From Flavivirga jejuensis (lineage in GTDB: Bacteria > Bacteroidota > Bacteroidia > Flavobacteriales > Flavobacteriaceae): a stretch of 64,000 nucleotides of DNA. Below are positions 26,562 to 35,959 of the stretch, one piece after another; the stretch's first letter is position 1, and every line of letters begins with the position of its first letter. Where the stretch lies: the NCBI RefSeq assembly GCF_030540765.1, contig NZ_JAUOEL010000006.1, positions 248,001-312,000 of the forward strand, written 5' to 3'. The position numbers and the translations under genes were made by a program. The notes beneath the pieces are model-generated. The model ran no database searches. It saw only the letters and a list, made by a program, of their open reading frames with translations, and was not told the DNA's origin.

Positions 26562-29345
26562 TTGGCTTTTCAAAAACCGAGCCATACTTTTACAAAAATA
26601 CATTTAAAAGCGTTGCAGACAAACAACTTTAAAATACTTTTTGCATTAAGTTTTACAGTGTTTATTAACACGTTAAGCTTTGCTCAAGATATTTCTCCCA
26701 AGAAGAAAACGATTAACAGAAGTGTTAAGGATAGTGTCATTATTAGTAAAGACAGTCTTCGTGCTCCAGAACTCAATGAGAAAATTCAAGATTCTACAAT
26801 AACAGATTCTATTCCTCCTAAAAAAGAGCTTTTAGAAAATATTGTTAACTATCACGCAGATGATTACACTAAATTCAATCAAAAAAAGCAAAAACTCTAT
26901 TTGTACAATAATGCTAAGATAGACTATGGTGATATGAATATTACTGCGGGTTATATTATGATAGATTATACTACAAATACAGTATATGCTAAAGGCATAA
27001 CAGATTCTATTGATGGTTATACTCAAAAACCCGTTTTTACTCAAGGTAGCAATGTTGTAGAGCCAGATTCTATTGTTTTTAATACGGATACGAAAAAAGC
27101 ACTTATATTTAATTCTAAAACAGAACAAGGTGAAGGCGTAGTAATTGCTCAAGTCACCAGAAAAGAGAATGATTCTGTTTACTATTTAAAGAATGCTAAA
27201 TATACTACTGCTACCAATCTTGAAGACCCTGAGTATTATATCAAGCTTCGAAAAGCAAAAATTGTACCAGGCAAAAAAATAGTTACTGGATTAGCAAATT
27301 TGTTTATATACGATGTTCCTACACCTATTGGTGTCCCTTATGCTTTTTTTCCTCAAAGTGACAAACAAACATCTGGTATAATTGTACCATCATTCGGTGA
27401 GCAAAATGATCGTGGGTTCTTTCTACAAAACGGTGGGTATTATTTTGCGATTAGTGATTATGTGGATTTAGCAGTTATAGGAGATTATTATACCAATGGT
27501 AGTTATGGTTTGCGATTTGAAAGCACTTATGCTAAGCGTTATAAGTTTAGAGGAAATCTAGGATTTAGGTACGAAAACTTAATTAGTAGTGAGCTTGGTT
27601 TTCCAGATTATTCTAAAAACACCATCTACAACATCCGTTGGTCTCATAGTCAAGATGCTAAAGCAAATCCTAATTCACGATTTTCAGCTTCGGTAAACCT
27701 AGGTAGTAGTAACTATTACTCGACGTCTTCAAATCAAATTAATACGAGTTCCTTTTTAAATAATACGTTATCATCATCTGTTTCCTATTCTAAAACGTTT
27801 CAAGGGGAACCTCAGGTAAATCTTAGCTTAACAGCAACACATTCGCAAAACACGGGTACACAAGTCATAAACATGACACTCCCTACTTTTCAAGGAAGTG
27901 TTGGTAGGATATACCCTCTTGCTCCAAAATCTGGAACTAAAAAAGGCATTATTCAAAATATAAATTTACAGTACAGTGTTAGAGGCGAAAATAGTGTTCA
28001 AACTACAGATTCTCTTTTCTTTAAAAAAGAAATGTTTGATGATCTAGAGACTGGTTTTCAACATTCTGTCCCTTTAAGCACTAACTTTAAACTGTTTAAA
28101 CATTTTAGTCTTAGTGCTAGTACTAGTTATAATGAAGTTTGGGCTTTTAAAACCGTTGATAAAAGTTATGATGTCGATCTCCGTGAATTTGTAACAGAAA
28201 CCGATAATGGATTCGATGCTTTTAGAACCTATAATTTTAGTACTAGTTTAGGTACAACTGTATATGGGATGTTTAATTTTGAAAAAGAAGGAAAAGATCC
28301 TAAAATAAAGGCTATAAGGCATGTTATGAGGCCTTCTATTAGTTATAGTATAAACCCTGCTTTTAATAAATATTATGAAAATGCCGAAGTTATAAATGCA
28401 GATGGTTTAACTGAAGGAGAACTAGATATTATTTTAGATGGCGTAGACTTAGAGTATACTCGTTTTGAAGAATCAACTATTGGCGGTAGTCCTAGTAGAA
28501 ACTTTTCAAGCTCGATGGGAATATCTTTATCCAACAATATAGAAGCTAAAGTTCGTGATAAAGACAGTACGGCTACAGAATCTAAAAAAGTAACCATATT
28601 AAATAATTTAAATTTTTCTACTTCTTATAATTTTGCAGGAGATTCACTAAAATGGAGTCCTGTTAGAGTGAGTGGTGGTACACAGCTTTTTGATAAGAAA
28701 ATGAGTGTGAATTTTGGTGCTACTTTAGATCCTTATGCATTAGACAACAATAATACTAAAATTGATAAATTTAATATTAATAATAACGGTAGTCTCTTTA
28801 GGCTAACAAGTGCTAATCTTACTACTAGTTGGTCTTTATCAAGTAAAAAAGGAGATGATAAGGATAGAGATAAAGACAAAAATATTGAAGAAAATTTACG
28901 TAGTGGAGGGCGTGCTGATGATTTATTTGGTGTTTCTCAAGATTTTGCTAATCAACAAATTAATGAAGATGACGACGACGAAGAAAAACCCCCAAGTGAA
29001 TTCTATAATTTTAAAATACCTTGGAGTTTACGTTTAGCTTATGCTGTAAACTATTCAAATAGCGCTCGACAGAATGAGATTTCGTCACATTCGCTTATGT
29101 TTTCTGGAGATTTAGAGTTATCTGATAAATGGTCTGTTGGAGCATCCTCTGGTTACGATTTAAAGAATGCTGGTTTTACTTATACACAACTGCGTTTTGA
29201 ACGTGATTTATTAAGCTGGCGTATGAATTTTAGTTGGGTTCCTTTTAGTTCTGCAAGTTCATGGAATTTCTTTATTGGTATTAAATCAAGTATTTTAAGT
29301 GATTTAAAATATGAAAAACGAAGACAAGCAGATATTACCTTCTAG
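26562..29345 (+). CDS. lptD: LptD-like outer-membrane LPS assembly protein
   Basis: 927 aa. The N-terminus has an extended signal sequence (FKILFALSFTVFINTLSFAQ). A periplasmic OstA-like beta-jellyroll (about 105-250: YNNAKIDYGDMNITAGYIMI, YFKL-type strands) follows, then a large C-terminal barrel of aromatic-rich strands running to the end (RDLLSWRMNFSWVPF ... ADITF, terminal Phe). It inserts LPS into the outer leaflet. The start is TTG at 26562: no in-frame ATG precedes the hydrophobic core. Divergent from the amidase gene, and RidA follows 27 bp downstream. Confidence 0.9.
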   Translation: MAFQKPSHTFTKIHLKALQTNNFKILFALSFTVFINTLSFAQDISPKKKTINRSVKDSVIISKDSLRAPELNEKIQDSTITDSIPPKKELLENIVNYHADDYTKFNQKKQKLYLYNNAKIDYGDMNITAGYIMIDYTTNTVYAKGITDSIDGYTQKPVFTQGSNVVEPDSIVFNTDTKKALIFNSKTEQGEGVVIAQVTRKENDSVYYLKNAKYTTATNLEDPEYYIKLRKAKIVPGKKIVTGLANLFIYDVPTPIGVPYAFFPQSDKQTSGIIVPSFGEQNDRGFFLQNGGYYFAISDYVDLAVIGDYYTNGSYGLRFESTYAKRYKFRGNLGFRYENLISSELGFPDYSKNTIYNIRWSHSQDAKANPNSRFSASVNLGSSNYYSTSSNQINTSSFLNNTLSSSVSYSKTFQGEPQVNLSLTATHSQNTGTQVINMTLPTFQGSVGRIYPLAPKSGTKKGIIQNINLQYSVRGENSVQTTDSLFFKKEMFDDLETGFQHSVPLSTNFKLFKHFSLSASTSYNEVWAFKTVDKSYDVDLREFVTETDNGFDAFRTYNFSTSLGTTVYGMFNFEKEGKDPKIKAIRHVMRPSISYSINPAFNKYYENAEVINADGLTEGELDIILDGVDLEYTRFEESTIGGSPSRNFSSSMGISLSNNIEAKVRDKDSTATESKKVTILNNLNFSTSYNFAGDSLKWSPVRVSGGTQLFDKKMSVNFGATLDPYALDNNNTKIDKFNINNNGSLFRLTSANLTTSWSLSSKKGDDKDRDKDKNIEENLRSGGRADDLFGVSQDFANQQINEDDDDEEKPPSEFYNFKIPWSLRLAYAVNYSNSARQNEISSHSLMFSGDLELSDKWSVGASSGYDLKNAGFTYTQLRFERDLLSWRMNFSWVPFSSASSWNFFIGIKSSILSDLKYEKRRQADITF

Positions 29346-29372
29346 ATAACCGAAAAGAAACACCTCTATACA

Positions 29373-29753
29373 ATGAAAAAAATAATCACAACATCTAAGG
29401 CACCAGCTCCTATAGGTCCTTATAATCAAGCTGTATTAAGTGGTAATACGTTATATACTTCTGGACAAATAGCTTTTAATCCAGAAACAGGAGACCTTGT
29501 TTTAGACGATATAAAAACAGAGACCACACAAGTTATGCAAAACATAAAAGCTGTTTTAGAAGCAGCAAATATGACTTTTGAACATGTGATAAAAACATCT
29601 ATTTTTATTAGTAATATGGATGATTTCAATCAAATAAATGAGGTGTATGGTCGCTATTTTAATGATGATACTGCTCCTGCTCGGGAAACAGTACAAGTAG
29701 CTAGACTGCCAAAAGATGTTAATGTAGAAATTAGCATGATTGCCATTAAATAA
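29373..29753 (+). CDS. ridA: RidA family enamine/imine deaminase
   Basis: 126 aa, the classic length. It hydrolyses reactive 2-aminoacrylate-type enamines released by PLP enzymes. Signatures are APAPIGPYNQAVLSGNTLYT at the N-terminus, SGQIAFNPETG, the conserved IKTSIFISNMDDFNQINEVY stretch, and the C-terminal ARETVQVARLPKDVNVEISM with the Arg105-equivalent that binds substrate carboxylate. Cytoplasmic. It follows lptD by 27 bp, so probably co-transcribed. Confidence 0.95.
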   Translation: MKKIITTSKAPAPIGPYNQAVLSGNTLYTSGQIAFNPETGDLVLDDIKTETTQVMQNIKAVLEAANMTFEHVIKTSIFISNMDDFNQINEVYGRYFNDDTAPARETVQVARLPKDVNVEISMIAIK

Positions 29754-30063
29754 ATAATGTCTTAAAACTAAGTATCTCTGCCTTTGCTGGCTCAAGGCAA
29801 ATGTGTCATTAAGATAAGGCTAAAATCTTAGTCTGAGCACTTATAGGCTACGCTCAGTACAGACTTTCGTTGAAGACATTATAATCCAATCCTTAGTTTT
29901 TTAACAGTATTTCGTTAAGCTTCGCTAGGTATCTTCAATATAAAATACATTTTGTATTTCGATAATGCTACTATTGACGTTCTTTATAAATACTCAATTC
30001 ACAATCGTTTACCACCATATATCGTTGATATTAAAAACATTACGATAATTGTCGAAGTTGAAG

Positions 30064-30114
30064 AATCTTAAAAATAAAGCAATAAAATTTATGAGATTCT
30101 TCAGTCGTACCTCC
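30064..30114. repeat. 51-bp dispersed intergenic repeat, copy 1
   Basis: Runs from AATCTTAAAAATAAAGC to CAGTCGTACCTCC. It matches 57186-57236 in 50 of 51 positions. Both copies are in intergenic DNA just after the end of a gene cluster. Confidence 0.85.
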
Positions 30115-30243
30115 TTCTGAATGACACTAATCTTTTGCAAACATAGGATGACACCCCAATTACGTCATTTCTTCCGCTAGTTAAAATTTTCATCTGATGC
30201 CTCAATGTGACAAAACAGAACAAATTTCCTTAACTTAACAAGA

Positions 30244-30274
30244 TTGACCTGCCAGTAAGTAAAGGCAGGTTCAA
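30244..30274. terminator. Hairpin, possible terminator of the rhamnosidase gene
   Basis: TTGACCTGCC (30244-30253) pairs with GGCAGGTTCAA (30264-30274) with one bulged base and a 10-base loop. On the minus strand it is 32 bp beyond the rhamnosidase stop. There is no long T tract, so termination is uncertain. A related CCTGCCAGTAAAG string occurs at 43463-43475. Confidence 0.45.
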
Positions 30275-30305
30275 TTTGCAATTTTGAATACGTATTTTAA
30301 TTATT

Positions 30306-32834
30306 TTATTGTAAGATTATTTTTTTCGAATATGTTTTTCCTTCAGCAACAATTTTAACAATATACATACCTGAACTTAAACCGTTTAAAGACAAAGAAC
30401 CTTTTCCTTTATTAATATCTCCTGTACTCAGAACTTGACCGGTTAAGTTAATAATAGATACTTTTGCTAATGTTAAATCTGGAATTTGGATATTAAGCAT
30501 CTCCGAATTAAGTAATGGATTAGGATATATGTTCAGGTTAATATCTTCTAACTTTTCAATACTCAATGGTTTTTCAACTGCTTCAGTGATTTCGATAGTA
30601 TGAACGCCACTTTCTAAAATTAATAAATCGACATCATTTTTTGAGACACTATTGTGTATCAGATTAAGTTTCATATTTGGTATTGAAAACTCTCCTTCGA
30701 TTCCTGCTGGAATCGTTATCGTGTAGAAATCATTTCCTTCAGTGGTTATCTCAAAAACACCTTCTATTCCTCCATTGGGAGTTGGCACCTTGATTGAAGT
30801 ATTTTGAAGAGTTGATAGTTGTGGTTGAATTGAAGCTTTTGTAAAACCTGGTGTAATAGGTTTTATACCCCACATATAGTTCGGAATTAAGTTTGCAGGA
30901 GCAGCTCCCCATGCATGATTCCAATCTAAATTATTTTTATAAGATTCATCCCAAGCTTCAAGGGTAATTGTACTTCCTACTCTAATCATATTATACCAAC
31001 TTCGGGTGTCTTGAGAGGTCATTAACTCTAATGCATAATCTGCTTCACCTGCATTATATAATGCCTCAAAAAGATACTGTGCACCATATACGCTACAACC
31101 CATTCCTTTAGATTTTATAAATGTAACAACAGTAGCTATATTTGCATTAGGCACAAGCCCCATAGCTAGAGCCATCATGTTAGTATGTAAAGAAGAATGT
31201 GAAGTGCCTTCTCCATCTACATATAATCCAGTAGCTGTATCAAAAAAGACTGCATTATATGCTGTTTTTACTTTGATAGCTTCAGCTGTAAAAAGATTTA
31301 AATTCGTAGTATCTCCAATAGCTTGAGCCATTTCGGCTAATTGCAGAAGGCTTTTATAATAAAAAGCATTTACTACTGCATTGTAAGATTCAAACACGAA
31401 ACCATCCCTTTCTGTTGTTGGCCAATCTACAATAGGTGTGAACTTAGATGTAGCCCACTGGTTATAAGTAAATCCGAGTTCATTATTAATAAAAGATGCA
31501 GTTGCATTTTCATGACTAATCAATCCATCACCACGTCTTAATTCGTATAAACTTTTATCAATTATACGGTCGTAATATTCTGAAATCAATTCTGTATTGC
31601 CAGTATAAATATAATCAGCATAAAACATTAAAACCATATGTTGTTGCCATTCTACAGGCCAGGTAGAATGATCCATTAAGTATTCAATAGTATTTCTTGC
31701 TATTTTGTAAGAAGCATCAGTTCCATAATGCGATAGTTGATTAAGATACGCATCTGCTTCATATGGGATTCTTTCTCTATCTCCATCTATATAATAGCCC
31801 ATAAAAGAAGTAGCTTTCATCGAATATTTACATAAATCCCATATTTGATTTAAGATAGCATCATCACTACTAAAAGAACTTGCATTCTCATCCCAGGGTC
31901 CAAAATATGCTAATTGTACAAAGTCTTCTTTTAAAAGAGTGCCTTCATGATTTTCAATTTCTACATATCGGTATGGCATCAATACGGGAGCATAACTTGG
32001 AATTTGTATAGCTCCGTGAGCGGTATTTCTTGCGTCTTCAGCTAAAGAAACTTCATAAGTATTTGTACCAGCCATAACTGGAATGTCTACTTTTTGATAG
32101 CGAATAGTAGCACCAGGGTTTCTGTCTACACTAGTACCTGATAATTTCTCTCCTAGATGTATAGAAACTGTATGAGCAGTTGTTGCTGTATACGTAAATT
32201 CCATACTTGCAAAAGCCGCTTTTCCAAAGTCTAAAACTACATTTGAACCAACGTTAGAAATCGTGGAAGGCGTTATGCGTTCTAAAATATAGCTATAATC
32301 ATTTGGTAATTCTGGCTCTATATCTGGAACTAAATCTGGATTAAAATCTACCTCTGTAAATTGCATCCTATATTGGTTATTATCCAATGGATTTATCCTA
32401 AGCGAAGTTCCTGTTATTTTTACATACTGTACCTGTTCTTCTGGAAATGAAAAAGTATTTTTAGAATCTGTTACTGTATAATTTGTTTCATTAGTTACTG
32501 TTTTCCATGTATTTGCATCTTGAGATACTTCAATAATGAAGTCTACTGGAAAACCTTGACCTCCATCTCTTGAATACAAATGGATACCATAAATAGAGAC
32601 TAACTCGCTAAACTTAAGTTGTACCCATTCTTCGTGGTTAGTTTTGGTGCTATTATTACTTGTCCAGCCTTTAGCATCTGTTACTTCTGAATTTTCACCA
32701 TCTATTAAATTAACAATACTCCATCCAGATTGCTCATAGCTACTTGAAGCTGTAACTTGAATAGATTGGGAAAACATTTTTGAATAAAAAAAAAGTAAAA
32801 AAAAGGTTAAAAATAGAGTTGGTTTAAAAATCAT
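30306..32834 (-). CDS. Secreted GH78 alpha-L-rhamnosidase-like protein with discoidin and T9SS sorting domains
   Basis: 842 aa. Signal peptide 1-22 (MIFKPTLFLTFFLLFFYSKM), then an F5/8 type C (discoidin) carbohydrate-binding domain about 23-165 (VTASSSYEQSGWSIVNLIDG ...). A GH78-type region follows (about 180-735), with the (alpha/alpha)6 barrel motif IDGDRERIPYEADAYLNQLS carrying the Asp/Glu/Asp acidic set expected near the active site, and a C-terminal jelly roll. Residues about 757-842 are a T9SS type A sorting domain (NIYPNPLLNSEMLNIQIPD ... SGMYIVKIVAEG). It likely removes terminal rhamnose from algal or plant polysaccharides outside the cell. It stands alone, without SusC/SusD genes in the window. 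Confidence 0.85.
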   Translation of the reverse strand: MIFKPTLFLTFFLLFFYSKMFSQSIQVTASSSYEQSGWSIVNLIDGENSEVTDAKGWTSNNSTKTNHEEWVQLKFSELVSIYGIHLYSRDGGQGFPVDFIIEVSQDANTWKTVTNETNYTVTDSKNTFSFPEEQVQYVKITGTSLRINPLDNNQYRMQFTEVDFNPDLVPDIEPELPNDYSYILERITPSTISNVGSNVVLDFGKAAFASMEFTYTATTAHTVSIHLGEKLSGTSVDRNPGATIRYQKVDIPVMAGTNTYEVSLAEDARNTAHGAIQIPSYAPVLMPYRYVEIENHEGTLLKEDFVQLAYFGPWDENASSFSSDDAILNQIWDLCKYSMKATSFMGYYIDGDRERIPYEADAYLNQLSHYGTDASYKIARNTIEYLMDHSTWPVEWQQHMVLMFYADYIYTGNTELISEYYDRIIDKSLYELRRGDGLISHENATASFINNELGFTYNQWATSKFTPIVDWPTTERDGFVFESYNAVVNAFYYKSLLQLAEMAQAIGDTTNLNLFTAEAIKVKTAYNAVFFDTATGLYVDGEGTSHSSLHTNMMALAMGLVPNANIATVVTFIKSKGMGCSVYGAQYLFEALYNAGEADYALELMTSQDTRSWYNMIRVGSTITLEAWDESYKNNLDWNHAWGAAPANLIPNYMWGIKPITPGFTKASIQPQLSTLQNTSIKVPTPNGGIEGVFEITTEGNDFYTITIPAGIEGEFSIPNMKLNLIHNSVSKNDVDLLILESGVHTIEITEAVEKPLSIEKLEDINLNIYPNPLLNSEMLNIQIPDLTLAKVSIINLTGQVLSTGDINKGKGSLSLNGLSSGMYIVKIVAEGKTYSKKIILQ

Positions 32835-33422
32835 AGTAGTTTAGTTTAAATAGTTTAAAAAAAACTGTAAAATCTAAAGCAATTTTCAAGATGTATTTCC
32901 TATACTTTAGAGTAAAGTATCTTAGTGCAAATTAACTAAAACGATAAAGCAAACAGGGGTAAATTATCATCCAAAAAGTATACAATAACACAATTCACAG
33001 TATTTCAATGATACAAAAAAAAACTTTTTGAATCTTGTAAACTTCTCAATTATGGTGTCTATTTGTTGCTAAAATAAGATTGCACTGTATTTTTATGATG
33101 CAATTTTCTGTCATTTAGGACTTAAGTTGCTAATAATAAACACATAAAATAGAGAAATGATAAAAAAAGAATTACTTATAACCCTCTTTTTATCTAACTA
33201 AACACGAGAAAAAGAATGTCTTGAAACCAATTGTCTCAGCCTTTGCCAGCAGGGTTCAAGACAGAGTCATACCCAATCAAATTGCTCTAAAAAAGGCAAA
33301 ATATTTCATGTTTGGGGTTTAGGAAATGGAAAAAGCCAAAATGGCTTTAATAAAAAAGAGGATAACCATAAAGTCATCCCCTTTTCTCACTATCAATCAG
33401 TCAACTAAAAAAAATATTATTA
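32835..33422. other. Intergenic region between rhamnosidase and DUF6515 genes
   Basis: 588 bp with no gene. The left part is the AT-rich upstream region of the rhamnosidase gene (minus). 33230-33290 holds another fragment of the dispersed GCCTTTGCCAGCAGGG-type sequence. Two hairpins at 33332-33346 and 33354-33386 lie just downstream of the DUF6515 gene. Confidence 0.5.
33332..33386 (-). terminator. Tandem hairpins downstream of the DUF6515 gene
   Basis: Hairpin one is AAAGCC-AAAA-TGGCTTT (33332-33346). Hairpin two pairs AAAAGAGGATAAC with GTCATCCCCTTTT with two mismatches (about 33354-33386). On the minus strand the gene ends at 33423, hairpin two comes first, and its right arm ends in a T run. 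Confidence 0.6.
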
Positions 33423-34013
33423 CTAATCTATTTCTATAACACCAACAACCTCATAAGCTCTGGCTCCATCTACTTGCACTTTTTCATAAAGGATATTAGC
33501 ATATTCGTAATAGCTTAGACCATCTATAGTTACTTTTTCGTAATCTTCTGGCAGTTCGTAAACAACAGTGCCAATTTCTGGTTCTACAACTTCGTATTCG
33601 TTATTACTTTGAACATAGAATATACCTTGTACGTTAAAATAATTATGGTTGTTATAACGTACTCGTTTAGATTTAGGTGGTAATGTATTAATTCTAAATC
33701 CTATTTTAGGAGCAATTACAATATAGCGTCCTCTTGAATAGGTATAATATTTATTATTGGCATAGTAATAATTCTGATTTTTATGCTTAATAACCGTTCT
33801 GTTTGGTACAGTTCTTACAGAAACTACCTTTCGTTTAGGAGTTTTGTAAGTCACTTTTTTACTAGATACTCTTCTATTAACGTTACTCTTTTTAGTTGTA
33901 GTTGTTACTACTGTTTTTGTTTTTTTACTACGTTTTGTTTGCGCTGAAACTTGTGTTGTAAAAGCCACCAATAATAATGATGACATTACATATGTTTTAA
34001 TAAGTGTTTTCAT
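33423..34013 (-). CDS. DUF6515-type secreted protein
   Basis: 196 aa with a signal peptide (TYVMSSLLLVAFTTQVSAQ). A very basic Lys/Arg/Thr/Val linker (25-75) comes next. The rest is three short beta repeats built on YYYANNKYYTY, NHNYFNVQGIFYV and GLSYYEYANILYEKV, each preceded by a Pro-rich LPP/LPE turn. This pattern (hydrophobic Tyr strands, about 45-residue spacing) fits DUF6515 proteins of Bacteroidota. Probably periplasmic or surface, function unknown. It sits just beyond the efflux operon but is separated from it by 164 bp. Confidence 0.7.
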   Translation of the reverse strand: MKTLIKTYVMSSLLLVAFTTQVSAQTKRSKKTKTVVTTTTKKSNVNRRVSSKKVTYKTPKRKVVSVRTVPNRTVIKHKNQNYYYANNKYYTYSRGRYIVIAPKIGFRINTLPPKSKRVRYNNHNYFNVQGIFYVQSNNEYEVVEPEIGTVVYELPEDYEKVTIDGLSYYEYANILYEKVQVDGARAYEVVGVIEID

Positions 34014-34177
34014 AATTTATAAAATTTTAGGGTTTATTTTATTTTATACTTAGACCATCTATTGTCTTAATAGTTTAAAGGTATTTGTATAGGATGTACT
34101 AAAAAAAGCAAATAGACGAATGCCTGTATTGTATCTATGAATAGAATAATTTTATAGAAGTCTTTTAAATGAGAACT

Positions 34178-34912
34178 CTACAAGTTTAAAGAATTGTTAT
34201 TTACAAACGCTAAAAATGCTGGTTTGTATTGTTCTGAAACTGTAATACGTTGGTTATTGATAATAATTTGACTACGTTCTATAACTTCAATATTTTTTAA
34301 AGCGACTATAAAAGATCTGTGAACGCGTAAGAATTGGGTTTCTGGAAGTTCTTCTTGTAACGATTTTAAACTCATTAAAGTTAAAATAGGTTTTGGGTTA
34401 TCTTTTAGCCATATTTTAATGTAGTCTTTAAGACCTTCAAAATACAATACATCAGCCAGTTTAATACGTAGCTGTTTGTATTCCGATTTTACAAAAAGAA
34501 ATTCTTTTTCTTCAGAGAGTATGTTTTTTTGTTTCCCTTTAACCAATAAAAACCAATTATAAGCTTTATTGGAAGCGGCTAAAAATTCTGCATAATCAAA
34601 AGGTTTTAGCAAGTAATCTAAAGCTTCTACTTTAAAACCTTCTAATGCGTATTGATCGAATGCTGTAGTGAAAATAACACGGGTATTTTTGGGTAACATT
34701 TTTGAAAACTCAAGACCTGTTAAATCTGGCATTTGTATGTCTAAAAACATCAAATCTACAGGGGCTGTTTTTACAAACTCCATAGCTTCAATGGCACTAG
34801 CACATTTTTTTTTAAGTACTAAAAAGGGTGTTTTTTCTACATAGCTTTCCACTAAATTAAGTGCCATAGGCTCATCATCAACAATAACACAGGTAATTTT
34901 TAGACTACTCAT
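34178..34912 (-). CDS. LytTR-family response regulator of the MacAB-TolC operon
   Basis: 244 aa. The receiver domain (1-120) has acidic pocket D12/D13-E14, phospho-acceptor D58 (LMFLDIQMPDLTG) and conserved Lys in LLKPFDY. The LytTR DNA-binding domain (about 145-240) contains FVKSEYKQLRIKLADVLYFE and FLRVHRSFIVALKNIEVIER. It is the last gene of a six-gene minus-strand operon, 3 bp after its kinase. By linkage it should control this efflux operon in response to envelope stress or a transported compound; this is inference. Confidence 0.93.
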   Translation of the reverse strand: MSSLKITCVIVDDEPMALNLVESYVEKTPFLVLKKKCASAIEAMEFVKTAPVDLMFLDIQMPDLTGLEFSKMLPKNTRVIFTTAFDQYALEGFKVEALDYLLKPFDYAEFLAASNKAYNWFLLVKGKQKNILSEEKEFLFVKSEYKQLRIKLADVLYFEGLKDYIKIWLKDNPKPILTLMSLKSLQEELPETQFLRVHRSFIVALKNIEVIERSQIIINNQRITVSEQYKPAFLAFVNNNSLNL

Positions 34913-34915
34913 TAT

Positions 34916-35956
34916 TTAAGTTGTTTCTATTTCTAAGGTTACTAAAAAGCAATCGTCCTTTACTGTCGTTTCAAAGTTGTGCTTATTTGAGTACAGTAAT
35001 TGTAGACGTTTTTCCAGATTTTTAAGCCCAATTCCAGAACCACTTTTATCATCGGTCTTTTTGGGGAAATTATCATTTTCGATAATAAACAATATGTTCT
35101 TTTCTTCACAATTCATAACAATATTGATCAGGCTTTCTTTACTTGCAGAGACACCATGTTTAAAAGCGTTTTCAATTAATGAAATAAATAATAAAGGGGC
35201 TATTTTAATGCCAGTGTCTTCTGAAGGAAAACTATAAGTAACTTCTGTTTTATCTGATATACGCAGTTTCATTAAATCGATATATTTTTTCATAAAATCG
35301 ATTTCTTTAGACAGTGGCACCAGTTCCATATTCGTTTCATAAAGCATGTAACGCATGAGTTTACTCAAACTATGAATAGAAGTTTTTGCTTGCTCTGGTA
35401 AACTATCCACTAATGAATAGATGTTGTTTAACGAATTAAAAAAGAAATGCGGTTGCAACTGGTAATGTAAATGTTGTAACTCAGACTGGAGCTTATAATT
35501 AGCAGCTTCTTTACGTTCAGCTTCTGTTTTCACCCATCGCTTTGTGGTTTTTATTGCAATTGAAAAAAGCAAAGGTGCCATATACGAAAGCGTTTGTACA
35601 TAAAAAAACATCTTTAAAGGGGGCCCTGTTCTTTTAGCATTTTTGGATGATTTTCTAGCAAGCTCTTGAAAAAAGGTCTCTTCTAATTGCTCTTTTAATA
35701 GCAAGAAAAAAGCAATAATAATACCATTTATAATAATAAATTGCCAGGTTTTTTTAACGAACAAAAAGCGATCTATTAATATAAAATAATTAAAATAAAA
35801 TATTCCAGCATAAAACACTAATGGAATCCAAAAATGAGCTATCACTCTATTAAGATCTTGTTCTTGCCCGTATGACAATACATAAGGCATACTAAATAAG
35901 ACAAGCCAAGCGAGCAGATGTGAAAAGACAGTTATTTTTTTATTTTTATGCATCAT
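34916..35956 (-). CDS. LytS/YpdA-type sensor histidine kinase
   Basis: 346 aa. Four hydrophobic segments in residues 10-140 form the membrane sensor without a large periplasmic domain. The His_kinase motif LQHLHYQLQPHFFFNSLNNI gives H170 as the phosphorylated residue. The HATPase region includes PLLFISLIENAFKHG and SGIGLKNLEKRLQLLY. Lies 3 bp downstream of the MacB permease gene and 3 bp upstream of its LytTR partner, a tight coupling that points to a dedicated sensor for the efflux system. Confidence 0.93.
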   Translation of the reverse strand: MMHKNKKITVFSHLLAWLVLFSMPYVLSYGQEQDLNRVIAHFWIPLVFYAGIFYFNYFILIDRFLFVKKTWQFIIINGIIIAFFLLLKEQLEETFFQELARKSSKNAKRTGPPLKMFFYVQTLSYMAPLLFSIAIKTTKRWVKTEAERKEAANYKLQSELQHLHYQLQPHFFFNSLNNIYSLVDSLPEQAKTSIHSLSKLMRYMLYETNMELVPLSKEIDFMKKYIDLMKLRISDKTEVTYSFPSEDTGIKIAPLLFISLIENAFKHGVSASKESLINIVMNCEEKNILFIIENDNFPKKTDDKSGSGIGLKNLEKRLQLLYSNKHNFETTVKDDCFLVTLEIETT

Positions 35957-35959
35957 TAA

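Larger units (their letters stand above)
29754..30305. other. Intergenic region with dispersed repeats
   Basis: 552 bp with no credible gene. It contains a copy of a 51-bp dispersed repeat (30064-30114) followed by a TCTGAATGACAC tail, and a hairpin at 30244-30274 downstream of the rhamnosidase gene. 29754-30060 shows short GC-richer fragments (GGCTACGCTCAGTACAGAC) but no ORF I can support. Confidence 0.55.
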
